From contig NZ_CP117982.1 of NCBI RefSeq assembly GCF_030708075.1, forward strand, positions 806,001 through 870,000: DNA of 64,000 nt, read 5' to 3'. Numbering within the stretch: the first letter of the stretch is position 1; the number at the start of each line of letters is the position of its first letter. Below, piece after piece: positions 28,283 to 37,799 of the stretch. Both the position numbers and the translations under genes were made by a program. Under the pieces are notes generated by a model. The model did no database searches and was not told where the DNA came from. It worked only from the letters and a program-made list of their open reading frames with translations. This DNA is from Candidatus Epulonipiscium viviparus (GTDB taxonomy: Bacteria; Bacillota; Clostridia; Lachnospirales; Cellulosilyticaceae).

Positions 28283-30505
28283 ATGAGTTTAGAAGGAACA
28301 GTAGAAGATATTATTTATCAAAGCGGAGAGAACGGATATGCTGTTATATTAATTATGTATGAAGATGAGAAGGTGGTGTGTACTGGATTATTGATTGAAC
28401 TTAAGGTTGATGATGAAGTAAAATTATTTGGTGAATATATGATGCATCCATCGTATGGAAAGCAATTTAAAGTCAGCTCATTTGTAAAGTTAGAGTCTAA
28501 AAAAAATTGTGGTATACGAAAAATTTTGAGTTCTGGATTGATATCTGGCGTTGGTGAAAAATTAGCAAAAAAGATAGTAGATAAATTTGGAGAAAAAACT
28601 TTTGAAATTATTGATCAAGAACCAAGTAAATTGACTCAAATACCTGGAATATCAAAAGAAAAAGCATATAGTATATCAGAGCAATATAAAAGTGAGTATG
28701 AGTTGAAAAATGTTATGTTAGCTCTTAATGAATATGAATTTTCTGCAGTGATGGCAATAAAAATTTATGATAAATATAAGGAAAAGACACTAGATGTGTT
28801 GAAAGAAAATCCATATGCCTTGGCGAGAGACATAGAGGGGGTAGGCTTTACCAAGGCTGATGAACTTGCAAAAAAGATAGGCGTTGAACGAGAGCATTGG
28901 GGACGTATAAAAGCTGGAATATTGTTTGTTTTAAATGCTATTAAATCAGACGGGAATACATGCTGTTCCAAAGTATTTTTGGAACAAGAAGTTATGAGAT
29001 TGTTAGATGTAGATATAGAATTGGTAAACAATGCTATGGAAATGTTGAATTTAGAGAGAAAATTGGTAATAAAAGTATATGATTCAGAAGTGATGGTCTG
29101 TAATATAGCATTATATTATAAGGAACAAGAAATAGCAAAAAGATTGATGATATTGGCATCAGCAGAAAAAAAATTGAATGCGAACTTTGATGTTAGAAAA
29201 GAAATGGCACAGACGGAGCGGGAGTTGAAGATAGATTTAGTAAAAGAACAGCGAGAGGCAATAATAAACTCAATGGTTAAAGGGGTAACAGTTATTACGG
29301 GAGGGCCAGGCACAGGTAAAACAACAATAATAAAAGCTCTAATTCACATGGTAGCTAAGCTGGATGAGACTGTATTGCTAGCGGCGCCAACAGGGAGAGC
29401 TGCAAAGAGAATGGAGATTGCAACTCAAGCAGAAACAAAGACGATTCATCGGTTGTTAGAAATTGCTTTTAATAAAGATAAAAGTTTTGAGAGTCAATTT
29501 TTTTGTAGAAATGAAGATAATCCTCTGGAGACAGATGTTCTAATAGTAGATGAAATATCTATGGTTGATATATATTTGATGGATTCAATTTTAAAAGCGC
29601 TTCGATGTAACCAACGATTGGTATTAATTGGAGATACTGATCAGCTGCCATCTGTGGGGGCAGGCAATATTCTTAGAGATATAATAAAGAGTGGTAAGAT
29701 TAAAGTGATAAGATTGGAGCAAGTATTTCGACAAGCTAAAGAGAGTGCAATAATAATCAATGCACATAAAATCAATCATGGTGAAGAGATCATCGCCAAT
29801 AAGGAGAAATCAGATTTTTTTATTATAGATGAAAAGACACAGAATGATGTAAAGAATACGCTAGTAGATCTGATGACAAAGAGATTGCCAGCAAAGTATG
29901 AAGATTTGGATGTTATGAAAGATGTTCAAATTTTGGTACCGATGAGAAAGGGACTTTTGGGAGTACATGAATTAAATGGAGTGATGCAAAACGCTTTAAA
30001 TTTAAAAAGTGACGATAAAGAGGAGTATGAGTATAGAAATACTCTCTATAGAGTTGGTGATAAAGTAATGCAAACGAAAAATAATTATAATTTAATCTGG
30101 AAAGTACCTGCAGGCAGTGGTCTTGTGGTTGATGAAGGTATGGGAGTTTATAATGGAGACATGGGGGTTATTAAAGAGATCGATAAATATGAAAAAGTTA
30201 TTACTGTGGAGTTTGACGGTAAAAAGCGAGTAGATTATGAATATGCTAATTTAGGTGAATTAGATTTATCTTATGTTACCACGATTCATAAATCTCAAGG
30301 GAGTGAATATCCGATTGTAATACTTCCGTTGTTTTCGGGGCCGACAGTGCTCCTTAGTAGAAATTTATTATATACGGCAGTAACGCGCGCAAAAAAAATG
30401 GTTATAATAGTTGGAAATCGGGAAACAATAAGAAAAATGATTAGCAATAATAAAGAAGTTGAGAGAGATACTTCGTTGTTACATCATTTGAGGTCGAGCA
30501 TATGA
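28283..30505 (+). CDS. recD2: RecD2-type ATP-dependent DNA helicase
   Basis: The 740-aa SF1B 5'-3' helicase has the RecD2 layout: an N-terminal OB-like domain (MSLEGTVEDIIYQSGENGYA), helix-hairpin-helix repeats (ISGVGEKLAKKIVDKFGEKT), then helicase motifs. Walker A is GGPGTGKTT at residues 340-348, Walker B VLIVDEISMVD, motif III GDTDQLPSVGAGNIL, motif VI YTAVTRAKKMV. It works without RecB/RecC and functions in DNA repair. Its stop overlaps comFC by four bases. The site upstream is AAAGGATAAG. Confidence 0.96.
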   Translation: MSLEGTVEDIIYQSGENGYAVILIMYEDEKVVCTGLLIELKVDDEVKLFGEYMMHPSYGKQFKVSSFVKLESKKNCGIRKILSSGLISGVGEKLAKKIVDKFGEKTFEIIDQEPSKLTQIPGISKEKAYSISEQYKSEYELKNVMLALNEYEFSAVMAIKIYDKYKEKTLDVLKENPYALARDIEGVGFTKADELAKKIGVEREHWGRIKAGILFVLNAIKSDGNTCCSKVFLEQEVMRLLDVDIELVNNAMEMLNLERKLVIKVYDSEVMVCNIALYYKEQEIAKRLMILASAEKKLNANFDVRKEMAQTERELKIDLVKEQREAIINSMVKGVTVITGGPGTGKTTIIKALIHMVAKLDETVLLAAPTGRAAKRMEIATQAETKTIHRLLEIAFNKDKSFESQFFCRNEDNPLETDVLIVDEISMVDIYLMDSILKALRCNQRLVLIGDTDQLPSVGAGNILRDIIKSGKIKVIRLEQVFRQAKESAIIINAHKINHGEEIIANKEKSDFFIIDEKTQNDVKNTLVDLMTKRLPAKYEDLDVMKDVQILVPMRKGLLGVHELNGVMQNALNLKSDDKEEYEYRNTLYRVGDKVMQTKNNYNLIWKVPAGSGLVVDEGMGVYNGDMGVIKEIDKYEKVITVEFDGKKRVDYEYANLGELDLSYVTTIHKSQGSEYPIVILPLFSGPTVLLSRNLLYTAVTRAKKMVIIVGNRETIRKMISNNKEVERDTSLLHHLRSSI

Positions 30506-31170
30506 TAAAGAAATTAATTTATCCTAATTTATGTGCTTTATGCAAGAAGTTAATACCAGAGGGTCATATTTGTAATAGTTGCCAAACAAAATTGCTAGAA
30601 AGTAATTATTGTCCGCGGTGTAAAAAAATGGTTAAAGAGTATGAGTGTCCGCATTGTGAATCTGATATAATAATAGGATTGTTACGATATGAAAAAGGTG
30701 CAAAAAGAGCTATTGCAAGATGGAAATATACAGGTGTGCGTAAATATGGAGATGTTTTTGCAAAGGAATTTAGTTATAAGCTAGATGAAGAAGAGATAAA
30801 AAATATCGATGCTTTTATTCCGGTGCCAGTTTCAAAAAACAGATTAAATAGAAGAGGATTTAATCAGGCGGCAGATTTATCACAAAGCCTTTCAAAAATT
30901 TTAGGAATAAAAACTTTGGACATTTTGCAACGTAATAGAAAAACTAAAGCACAATCTAAATGCACAATAGAAGAAAGAATAGAAAACATTGCAAATTCTA
31001 TTAACGTAATTGATCAAGCTGACGATATATTTTTTGTAAACAGCGTCAACATTGCAATTGTAGATGATATTTATACAACAGGGAGTACTATCAGAGAATG
31101 TGTCAAAGTACTACGACAACGCTATGAAAATATTAAGAAAGTGTATGTTTTCGTTGTTTGTATAACATGA
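30502..31170 (+). CDS. comFC: ComF family protein (phosphoribosyltransferase-like)
   Basis: A 222-aa protein linked to natural competence and DNA processing. It has an N-terminal zinc ribbon (LCALCKKLIPEGHICNSC and YCPRCKKMVKEYECPHC) and a C-terminal phosphoribosyltransferase domain with NRRGFNQAADLSQSLSK and the PRPP loop IAIVDDIYTTGSTIRE. It overlaps recD2 and precedes the flagellar regulon genes, a common clostridial context. Confidence 0.93.
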   Translation: MIKKLIYPNLCALCKKLIPEGHICNSCQTKLLESNYCPRCKKMVKEYECPHCESDIIIGLLRYEKGAKRAIARWKYTGVRKYGDVFAKEFSYKLDEEEIKNIDAFIPVPVSKNRLNRRGFNQAADLSQSLSKILGIKTLDILQRNRKTKAQSKCTIEERIENIANSINVIDQADDIFFVNSVNIAIVDDIYTTGSTIRECVKVLRQRYENIKKVYVFVVCIT

Positions 31171-31186
31171 AGGATGGAGGCGTTTT

Positions 31187-31597
31187 ATGGCAATAGAAAT
31201 CAAAACTTGTATGAGATGCAAGAAAATATTTCAGTATCAGGGTTATGGTAGAAGAATTTGTACGCAATGTGTTAAAGAAGAAGAAAAACAATTCGAAGAA
31301 GTTAAAGAGTATATTAGAGACAACGAAAAAGCAACGATTAAACAAATTCATGAAGATTTAGGTGTTTCTCCAAGATTGATTGAAGAGTTTATCGCTTCTG
31401 GTAGACTTATACTATCCGCTAGTTCTCCGATTACGTTAACATGTCAAATGTGTGGAGATGAAATTAAAAAAGGCAAGGTTTGTGACAAATGTAATAAAGA
31501 AATAATGCGCGATACAGAAGCGGGGTTAAAAAATACTCCAGTACAATCTAAGAGACCCTCTGGGCCAGCAACGGGCGGAATGTTTAGCCGCAGATAA
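31187..31597 (+). CDS. yvyF: YvyF-type flagellar operon protein
   Basis: The 136-aa protein has an N-terminal CxxC pair (IKTCMRCKKIFQYQG with RICTQCVKEEE), a winged-helix-like middle (ATIKQIHEDLGVSPRLIEEFIASGRL) and a second zinc ribbon (LTCQMCGDEIKKGKVCDKCNK). This layout matches the TIGR03826/YvyF family found between comFC and flgM in Firmicutes. The function is not defined; a link to flagellar gene control is inferred from position. Confidence 0.88.
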   Translation: MAIEIKTCMRCKKIFQYQGYGRRICTQCVKEEEKQFEEVKEYIRDNEKATIKQIHEDLGVSPRLIEEFIASGRLILSASSPITLTCQMCGDEIKKGKVCDKCNKEIMRDTEAGLKNTPVQSKRPSGPATGGMFSRR

Positions 31598-31604
31598 AAT
31601 TGCT

Positions 31605-31631
31605 TAAAGTTCTGTAAAAATATGCCGATAT
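31605..31631 (+). promoter_or_regulatory. Sigma-D (sigma-28) promoter of the flgM operon
   Basis: TAAA (31605-31608), exactly 15 bp, then GCCGATAT (31624-31631). This matches the flagellar consensus and lies 42 bp before flgM, which sigma-D is known to transcribe in Bacillus. Confidence 0.9.
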
Positions 31632-31673
31632 AAATTATAAGCAGATGAAATAATTCAAATAGGAGGAACCTAG

Positions 31674-31937
31674 ATGCGTATTGGCAATATAGACAAGATA
31701 ACCCAGATATACCAAAACCAAGCGGGGCAAGCCAAAAGGCAAGTCCCCTCACCAAAAGATGAAATCGAAATATCGAATGAAGCCCAAGTTCTTGGAACTG
31801 CATTTAAAGCGGTTAAAGAATCTCAAGACGTTAGGATGGATAGAGTCAATTTTTTAAAAGAACAAATTCAAAACGGGACATATGACGTTAGTGCAAAGGA
31901 TGTAAGCGAAAAGATTCTTAATAAGCTTATCGTATAA
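31674..31937 (+). CDS. flgM: Anti-sigma-28 factor FlgM
   Basis: The 87-aa protein inhibits sigma-D until the hook-basal body is complete. The N-terminus is probably disordered (MRIGNIDKITQIYQNQAG). The C-terminal half has the FlgM pattern DEIEISNEAQVLGTAFKAV, RMDRVNFLKEQIQNGTYDV and a final helix. An AGGAGG site precedes the ATG. Confidence 0.92.
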   Translation: MRIGNIDKITQIYQNQAGQAKRQVPSPKDEIEISNEAQVLGTAFKAVKESQDVRMDRVNFLKEQIQNGTYDVSAKDVSEKILNKLIV

Positions 31938-31961
31938 ATGAGACAATAGTAAGGAGACAAT

Positions 31962-32471
31962 ATGGCGGGGATTGCACACGAACTAGTTAATGTTTTAAAA
32001 GAACAAAAAGAATGCTATGAAGGTCTATATACTTTGGCTACCTATAAGGCAAAAGCAGTGGTGGAAAAGGATATAGACTTTTTAAAAGAAGTGGTAAGTA
32101 GAGAAGAGGAATTTATTGGTAGAGTAGACATTTTGGATAGAAAGCGAGAAGAAACCTTTAAAGATATTTCTCAAGTAACAGGGTTAAATTTAGAAGATTT
32201 GACTCTTACAAAAATTATAACCAAAATAGGCCCCGAACAAGAAATCTGTAAGGAGCTTATTAATATACGAAAAGAATTGCTTGCAGTTATGGAAAAAGTA
32301 AAAAATCAAAATAATAGAAACAAAAGATTGATTCAACAATCGATGGATTTTGTGGAATTTACTTTAAATGCTATACAAACGACCAGACTTCAGGGAATAG
32401 AAGTTGGGTATTCTAGACCAGGATATGAAAATGTACAAGAAATGCGGCGCGTATTTGATGCGCGCAAATAA
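31962..32471 (+). CDS. flgN: Flagellar export chaperone FlgN
   Basis: A 169-aa, mostly helical coiled-coil protein between flgM and flgK, as expected for FlgN, which delivers FlgK and FlgL to the flagellar export apparatus. The segment LVNVLKEQKECYEGLYTLA and the end DFVEFTLNAIQTTRLQGIEV are typical. The short frame is preceded by AAGGAGA. Confidence 0.88.
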   Translation: MAGIAHELVNVLKEQKECYEGLYTLATYKAKAVVEKDIDFLKEVVSREEEFIGRVDILDRKREETFKDISQVTGLNLEDLTLTKIITKIGPEQEICKELINIRKELLAVMEKVKNQNNRNKRLIQQSMDFVEFTLNAIQTTRLQGIEVGYSRPGYENVQEMRRVFDARK

Positions 32472-32522
32472 CAGAAAGTTACCGAAAAGATAACTAGAGA
32501 TAGAACTAGAGGGGGATATAAT

Positions 32523-34259
32523 ATGAACTTAACTACAACAGTATCAGGCCTAACTGCGGCTCAAAAAGGCTTGATGGTTACTGGGCATAATTTAGCGAAT
32601 ATAAATACACCAGGCTATACAAGGCAACAATTGCTCCAACATGAAACAGGGTATCGAGATGTTAGAAAGTATGGGGGCTATACTCAGCAAGTTGGTATGG
32701 GTGTATCCGAAACAGAGATACGACAAATCAGAGATAACTTTGCAGATGAAAGGTATAGGCAAGAAAATGCAAAGCTATCATTTTATCAAACCCAAAATAC
32801 TACAATTAATGAGATAGAAACTATTCTGGATGAACCTAATGGAGAGTCATTAAGCAAAGTTTTGGATGCCTTTTGGGGACAAACGCAAAAGCTCGCTACT
32901 AATCCAGCGGGATTGGAAGAGAGAATGACTTTTATTCAGAACGCAAATGTTTTGATAAAAAAGGTTAACTATATTCAAGAGAGCTTGCAGGATTATCAGA
33001 CAAATTTAAATATGCAAATAGTATCTATGGTTAGAAGAGTTAATGAGTTAGTAGATGAAATTCATACGTTAAATGAGAAGATAGTAGAAGAAGAATTAAA
33101 CGGTGTTGCAAATGCCAATGACTATCGAGATAAAAGAAATAACGCACTAGACGAACTTTCAGGATATATCGATATTAATTATGCGGAGCAACCAGACTCG
33201 ACTGTAATAGTAAAAATTAGTGGGAGCAATGGAACTGCATTGTTAGAAGGTGGATTTATCACAAAGATTGATCTAGAACAAACTGCACCTAAAAGTCCGT
33301 ACGTAAATCCGATTATTAGAAATACAGGAGATGCTTTGTTTGATTTTACCGTGACTTCTGATACGATCAAAGAAGCGGTAACTGCAGCCAATGGCAATGA
33401 TTCGGGGGCATTAAAAGCGTTACTAATTTCGAGAGGATCAATACCAGCCAACGCTGCAACTGAATGGGACGATATCGCGATTAATGATAACTATAGTGTA
33501 GATGCAGAAGGAAATTCGTTTATTATTCCAGAGCTTCAAAAGAAATTAGACGTATTTACAAAAGAAATTGTAATGATGATGAATGAAAGTTTTTCGGGAT
33601 ATGGCGTTGGATTAGAAAAAGGGATTATAGGACCTCCTATTTTTGTTCCTATTTATAAGGCACCAGCAGCTCCTGACATGACAAAGATAGCGGTTGATAT
33701 GAATAATATTACTCAGGCAGATATAGATGCTTATAATTATGAAATGCAACAGTACTATACAGCTATAGAACCTCATCTGACTGCAATGAATATTGAAGTT
33801 AATACTAAACTGCTTGCAGAAGGTGGGTATAACCATTTGGGAACTGTACCTATTGTAGATAGCGATGGAAATCCAAATAATCCAGGAAACATAGGCAGTA
33901 ATGAGTTGGTTCAAGATTTTTTAACTAAATGGGGAGAGCCAAAGACTTGGTATGATGAAGTAGATCCCGCAACGGGAGTGAAACCTAAATCGACACCAAA
34001 GAGTAAATTTTTGAATGTAACAGATTTCTATGCAGAACTGGTTACAGATATTGGTCAAAAGGGATATATATATTCGAATAAAGCTGCGGAGAAAATGGAG
34101 GCAGTGGAAAGCGTAAATAATGAGCGTTGGTCTATGTCTGCTATTTCACAAGATGAAGAACTTTCGATGATGATGAAATATCAATATGCCTATAATGCCT
34201 CAGCAAGGATGTTAACCGTGCTAGATGGAATGATGGATGTTGTTATAAATAAGATGTAA
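32523..34259 (+). CDS. flgK: Flagellar hook-associated protein FlgK, first copy
   Basis: The 578-aa protein links hook to filament. The N-terminus LTAAQKGLMVTGHNLANINTPGYTRQ is the axial-protein signature, the middle ANDYRDKRNNALDELSGYI is typical of FlgK, and the C-terminal helix (SVNNERWSMSAISQDEELS, MLTVLDGMMDV) ends the D0 domain. A Pro-rich insert near residues 360-400 (PPIFVPIYKAPAAPDM) is unusual. It is followed by a second flgK-like gene. Confidence 0.93.
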   Translation: MNLTTTVSGLTAAQKGLMVTGHNLANINTPGYTRQQLLQHETGYRDVRKYGGYTQQVGMGVSETEIRQIRDNFADERYRQENAKLSFYQTQNTTINEIETILDEPNGESLSKVLDAFWGQTQKLATNPAGLEERMTFIQNANVLIKKVNYIQESLQDYQTNLNMQIVSMVRRVNELVDEIHTLNEKIVEEELNGVANANDYRDKRNNALDELSGYIDINYAEQPDSTVIVKISGSNGTALLEGGFITKIDLEQTAPKSPYVNPIIRNTGDALFDFTVTSDTIKEAVTAANGNDSGALKALLISRGSIPANAATEWDDIAINDNYSVDAEGNSFIIPELQKKLDVFTKEIVMMMNESFSGYGVGLEKGIIGPPIFVPIYKAPAAPDMTKIAVDMNNITQADIDAYNYEMQQYYTAIEPHLTAMNIEVNTKLLAEGGYNHLGTVPIVDSDGNPNNPGNIGSNELVQDFLTKWGEPKTWYDEVDPATGVKPKSTPKSKFLNVTDFYAELVTDIGQKGYIYSNKAAEKMEAVESVNNERWSMSAISQDEELSMMMKYQYAYNASARMLTVLDGMMDVVINKM

Positions 34260-34274
34260 CAGGGGGAAAAAATT

Positions 34275-35909
34275 ATGGCTTTCGGAGAAATTACAGTTGC
34301 TATGTCAGGATTATTTGCAGCTCAACAAGGACTATCTGTTACGAGTAGCAATATTAATAATATAAATACACCAGGATATTCTAGGCAAGAGATAAAGCAA
34401 GAAGCATGGAATCCACTGCCTGGTGGTGGGGTTGGTATGATAGGTACAGGGACTACGGTAACAGGTGTGGAGAGGGTTAGAGATCCATTTTTAGATCAAA
34501 AAATATGGAAGTATAGCGATATGCTTGGTGAGTATTCAATAAAGGAAGAACAGACGGCTATAATAGAGAATATTTTTGGAGAGCCCAAAGATGAAGGGTT
34601 TACTAAAATATATACCAATTTTTTTAATGGCTTAGATGATCTATCTAAAGATCCAAATACCACAGAAAAAGCTAGTGCACTCAGGCAGTATATGATTGGG
34701 TTTGCTGATTATTATAATGAAATGGCATCCGGGTTGTCTGAAACACAGTCAGATATAAATGCGCAGTTGAAGATTACAGTGGATCAGATTAATCTTATGG
34801 CAAGTAGGGTGCAAAGTTTAAATGGTCAGATTCAAAATTATGAATTGCACGGAGGAAAGATTGCAAATGAACTTAGAGATCAACGTGATCATTGTGTTGA
34901 TCAACTATCGCAGTTTGTGAATATTGAGGCAAAAGAAGTGGAAATGCATAAGCCAGATGGAAGCGTCGAGAAACAGTTTCAGGTGTATGTGAATGGGCAA
35001 ACTTTGGTAGATCACAAAGATATTAGATTGTTAGAAGTGGAGCCTAGAGAAACTAAGAAGCACCCGAGAGATATCGATGGATTGTATGATATTGTATGGG
35101 ATGATAAAGCTGTATTTAATACTACATCAGAATATTTTTCTGGAAAATTAAAAGGGTTGCTAGATGTACGAGATGGGCAGGGTGCAGGGTTAGATCCAAT
35201 TACGCATAAGCCAGTATATACGGGGATACCATATTTTCAGGATAGGCTGGATCGGTTTGTGCGAGACTTTTCAAAAGAATTAAATAGGATTTATAACCAA
35301 GGAGATATTATAGATGCAAATGGCAATAGAGAGCAAATACTAGATGATTTGGGTAATCCTGTATATGCGTTATTTTCGTATCGAGATGAGGATACAAGCG
35401 CTATTATAGCATCTAATGATCCAAATTTTGACTATAATAAAATGACGGCAGAAAACTTCTCAACATCATTAGAAATAATAGAGAGTGACAAGAATATACG
35501 TACGAATTATGAACATAGAATGGATGTTATAAACGACCCTAAATTAGATCCACCATACAATTCGGAAATATATTATAATCCCAATCCAGGGAATAATGAT
35601 TTGTTGCTAGATTTGATGGATCAACAAAATAATCAGGATGTTTTTAGCCAAGGTACGCCAACAGACTATATGATTTCTATATTTAGTGCGATGGGAGTTA
35701 ATGCCAGTGAAGCACAGATGTATGCCAAAACTCAAAGCAATATAATATCGGAAATTGAAAATCAGAGAATGGCAGTTTCTGGGGTTGACAATAACGAAGA
35801 GTTTATGAATTTGATTAAATACAATATGGCGTATCAGATATCGGCAAAAGTTATGTCTACGCTGGATAACATATATGATATTACAATAAACAGGATGGGT
35901 AGCTGGTAA
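34275..35909 (+). CDS. flgK: Flagellar hook-associated protein FlgK, second copy
   Basis: A 544-aa FlgK-family protein with the same signature (LFAAQQGLSVTSSNINNINT) and a family-typical ANELRDQRDHCVDQLSQFV segment. Identity with the first copy is confined to the D0/D1 ends and central motif, so this is an old paralog pair rather than a recent duplication. It lies 15 bp after the first gene, inside the same operon. The two may form distinct junction rings or be used in different conditions. Confidence 0.9.
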   Translation: MAFGEITVAMSGLFAAQQGLSVTSSNINNINTPGYSRQEIKQEAWNPLPGGGVGMIGTGTTVTGVERVRDPFLDQKIWKYSDMLGEYSIKEEQTAIIENIFGEPKDEGFTKIYTNFFNGLDDLSKDPNTTEKASALRQYMIGFADYYNEMASGLSETQSDINAQLKITVDQINLMASRVQSLNGQIQNYELHGGKIANELRDQRDHCVDQLSQFVNIEAKEVEMHKPDGSVEKQFQVYVNGQTLVDHKDIRLLEVEPRETKKHPRDIDGLYDIVWDDKAVFNTTSEYFSGKLKGLLDVRDGQGAGLDPITHKPVYTGIPYFQDRLDRFVRDFSKELNRIYNQGDIIDANGNREQILDDLGNPVYALFSYRDEDTSAIIASNDPNFDYNKMTAENFSTSLEIIESDKNIRTNYEHRMDVINDPKLDPPYNSEIYYNPNPGNNDLLLDLMDQQNNQDVFSQGTPTDYMISIFSAMGVNASEAQMYAKTQSNIISEIENQRMAVSGVDNNEEFMNLIKYNMAYQISAKVMSTLDNIYDITINRMGSW

Positions 35910-35924
35910 TAGGGGGACAATAAT

Positions 35925-37070
35925 ATGAGCATGAGAATAACTAATAATATGGTACAGTATGGCGCAATGAATGCACTGTTTAACAATATGGAGCAATTAG
36001 ACAAAATATATATGCAAATGAGTACATTAAAAAAAATAGAGCGTCCATCTGATGATCCGATAATAGCAGGTCGTTCGTTAAAACTGAGAATTGATGTAAC
36101 AGAAGCGGAGCAATATGAGCAAAATACTAAAGAGGCAATGAGTTGGATGGAAATCTCTGATGGCGCTATCTCTAACATGGAAGAGATTTTAAAAGAAGTG
36201 AAGACGCGACTAAACCAAGCATCAACAGGAGCATTGACTCAAGAAGATAAAGAGAAGATTCTGTCTGATATATTGCAGCTATCGGAGCAAATTAAAGATG
36301 AGTTAAATACATCGTACGCAGGACGGTTTGTATTTTCGGGGCATAAAATTGATCAGCCAGTTTACTATGATGTAGATACTACTTTGACAAAAGATATTAC
36401 CAGCTCTATAGATATCCAATTATCAGAAGATATGAAGGTTGGAATAAATGGATTAACTTTAACTTCACCTATGGTTGTACCAAAGGCGACGACATTAGGA
36501 GGAACACCATATGCCGCGGGAGAGGAAGTTCCGGCAAACACAATATTTAACCCAGGAGAGGTTGTTCCTAAGGGATCGTTTATTCCGAAAGGAACTGTGT
36601 TCACAGCAGAGACAGAAATTCCAGCCAGTACTGCAAATCCCGATGTTGTAGGTAATACGGCAGATCAGGATATTAGATATGAAATTGGCGTTGGGATCGA
36701 GCTAGAAATTAACGAAACACACCTGAGTGATATTTTTGTAGGAAACTATGAAAAAGTTGTAGATAATATCGTAGAGGCAGTGGAGATGGATGATATAGAA
36801 AGATTATCTGCTCTTATAGAAGATATTGACAAGACAAGAAGTGCTCTTTCGGAACGTATGGCAGATGGAGGAAGTAGGCAGGTGAGGTTGGAAATGACTC
36901 AGAGGAAAATGGCAGAGGATCAGGTAACTTTTACAGAGTTGCTATCAGAGACAGAAGATGTGGATATAGAAGAGATATTTGTGGAATTTAATGCACAAAT
37001 GATGGTTTACCAAAGTGCACTAAAAGCATCTTCTCAGGTAGTAATGAATACTTTAGCCGACTATATCTAA
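35925..37070 (+). CDS. flgL: Flagellar hook-associated protein FlgL
   Basis: The 381-aa protein forms the second hook-filament junction ring. It begins MRITNNMVQYGAMNALFNNM with LKKIERPSDDPIIAGRSLKL, as in FlgL, and ends with a D0 helix (MVYQSALKASSQVVMNTLAD). Residues about 185-240 hold an insert of loosely repeated Pro-Gly elements (AGEEVPANTIFNPGEVVPKG) that is not part of the core fold and may be a surface domain. A terminator follows. Confidence 0.92.
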   Translation: MSMRITNNMVQYGAMNALFNNMEQLDKIYMQMSTLKKIERPSDDPIIAGRSLKLRIDVTEAEQYEQNTKEAMSWMEISDGAISNMEEILKEVKTRLNQASTGALTQEDKEKILSDILQLSEQIKDELNTSYAGRFVFSGHKIDQPVYYDVDTTLTKDITSSIDIQLSEDMKVGINGLTLTSPMVVPKATTLGGTPYAAGEEVPANTIFNPGEVVPKGSFIPKGTVFTAETEIPASTANPDVVGNTADQDIRYEIGVGIELEINETHLSDIFVGNYEKVVDNIVEAVEMDDIERLSALIEDIDKTRSALSERMADGGSRQVRLEMTQRKMAEDQVTFTELLSETEDVDIEEIFVEFNAQMMVYQSALKASSQVVMNTLADYI

Positions 37071-37095
37071 AATATAATAAAACTTTTAATCTGCA

Positions 37096-37122
37096 AAGGG
37101 CGTATACTGCGTCCTTTTTTTT
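37096..37122 (+). terminator. Intrinsic terminator after flgL
   Basis: A 7-bp stem (aagggcg with cgtcctt, one G-U) followed by T8 ends the flgM-flgL operon. Confidence 0.75.
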
Positions 37123-37161
37123 GTTATACTAATAAATAAAGCAACACAGAAAGGGATGACT

Positions 37162-37560
37162 ATGGAAAAGATCATTAGGTTTAATAAAGGGATATTAGGT
37201 TTTGAGGAGTATAAGGATTATTTGATTTTGGAGGATGAAAGCAATAGACTATATTATTTGCAAGTAAAAGAAGAGCCACGAATAGAGTTTATTATATTGT
37301 CACCGAGTTTGTTTAAGTTAGAATATAGTCCAGAAATTAATGAAGAATATTTTGAAGAGGTGGATGCAACGAGCGAAGATGAGTTAATTTTATATGTAAT
37401 TGTAAAATTGGCTAAAGATGAAAATGATATAACAGTAAATATGCAAGCCCCTATACTAATTAATGTGAGCAAACGTCTGGGAACTCAGGTAATAGTGGAA
37501 GGAGAAAAATATCAGACGTGTGAAAAATTAAAAATACTGTTAGGAGGGGTTCTATGTTAA
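37162..37560 (+). CDS. fliW: Flagellar assembly factor FliW
   Basis: FliW (132 aa) binds flagellin and the CsrA regulator, coupling flagellin supply to translation. The motif IIRFNKGILGFEEYKDYLI is the family's conserved start, though the usual preceding 10-15 residues are absent. VNMQAPILINVSKRLGTQVI near the end is also typical. I chose the ATG at 37162 since GAAAGGG lies six bases upstream; the in-frame ATG at 37156 touches that site. It overlaps csrA by 7 bases. Confidence 0.93.
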   Translation: MEKIIRFNKGILGFEEYKDYLILEDESNRLYYLQVKEEPRIEFIILSPSLFKLEYSPEINEEYFEEVDATSEDELILYVIVKLAKDENDITVNMQAPILINVSKRLGTQVIVEGEKYQTCEKLKILLGGVLC

Positions 37561-37796
37561 ATTTAACCAGAAAAGTAAATGAGGCTATCATAATTAATGA
37601 TAATATCATTATTGAAGTGTTGGAAACAAGAGAAAGTAAGGTGAAATTGGGATTGATTGCTCCGAAAAATATAAAAATATTGCGAAAGGAAGTTTATGAC
37701 GAAATCATTAAAAGTAATAAATCTTCCATAAAGAATGAAAGTGAGATAGCTACGTTAAAAAATTTGCTTAGTAAAGAATCGATTCAGGAGAGTTAA
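37554..37796 (+). CDS. csrA: Carbon storage/flagellin translation regulator CsrA
   Basis: An 80-aa RNA-binding protein that blocks the ribosome binding site of target mRNAs such as flagellin. It begins MLNLTRKVNEAIIINDNIII and has VKLGLIAPKNIKILRKEVYD, both family hallmarks. The 20 or so C-terminal residues beyond the core are rich in Lys and Ser. It overlaps the end of fliW, so translation is coupled, and its AGGAGG site lies within fliW. Confidence 0.97.
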   Translation: MLNLTRKVNEAIIINDNIIIEVLETRESKVKLGLIAPKNIKILRKEVYDEIIKSNKSSIKNESEIATLKNLLSKESIQES

Positions 37797-37799
37797 GAT

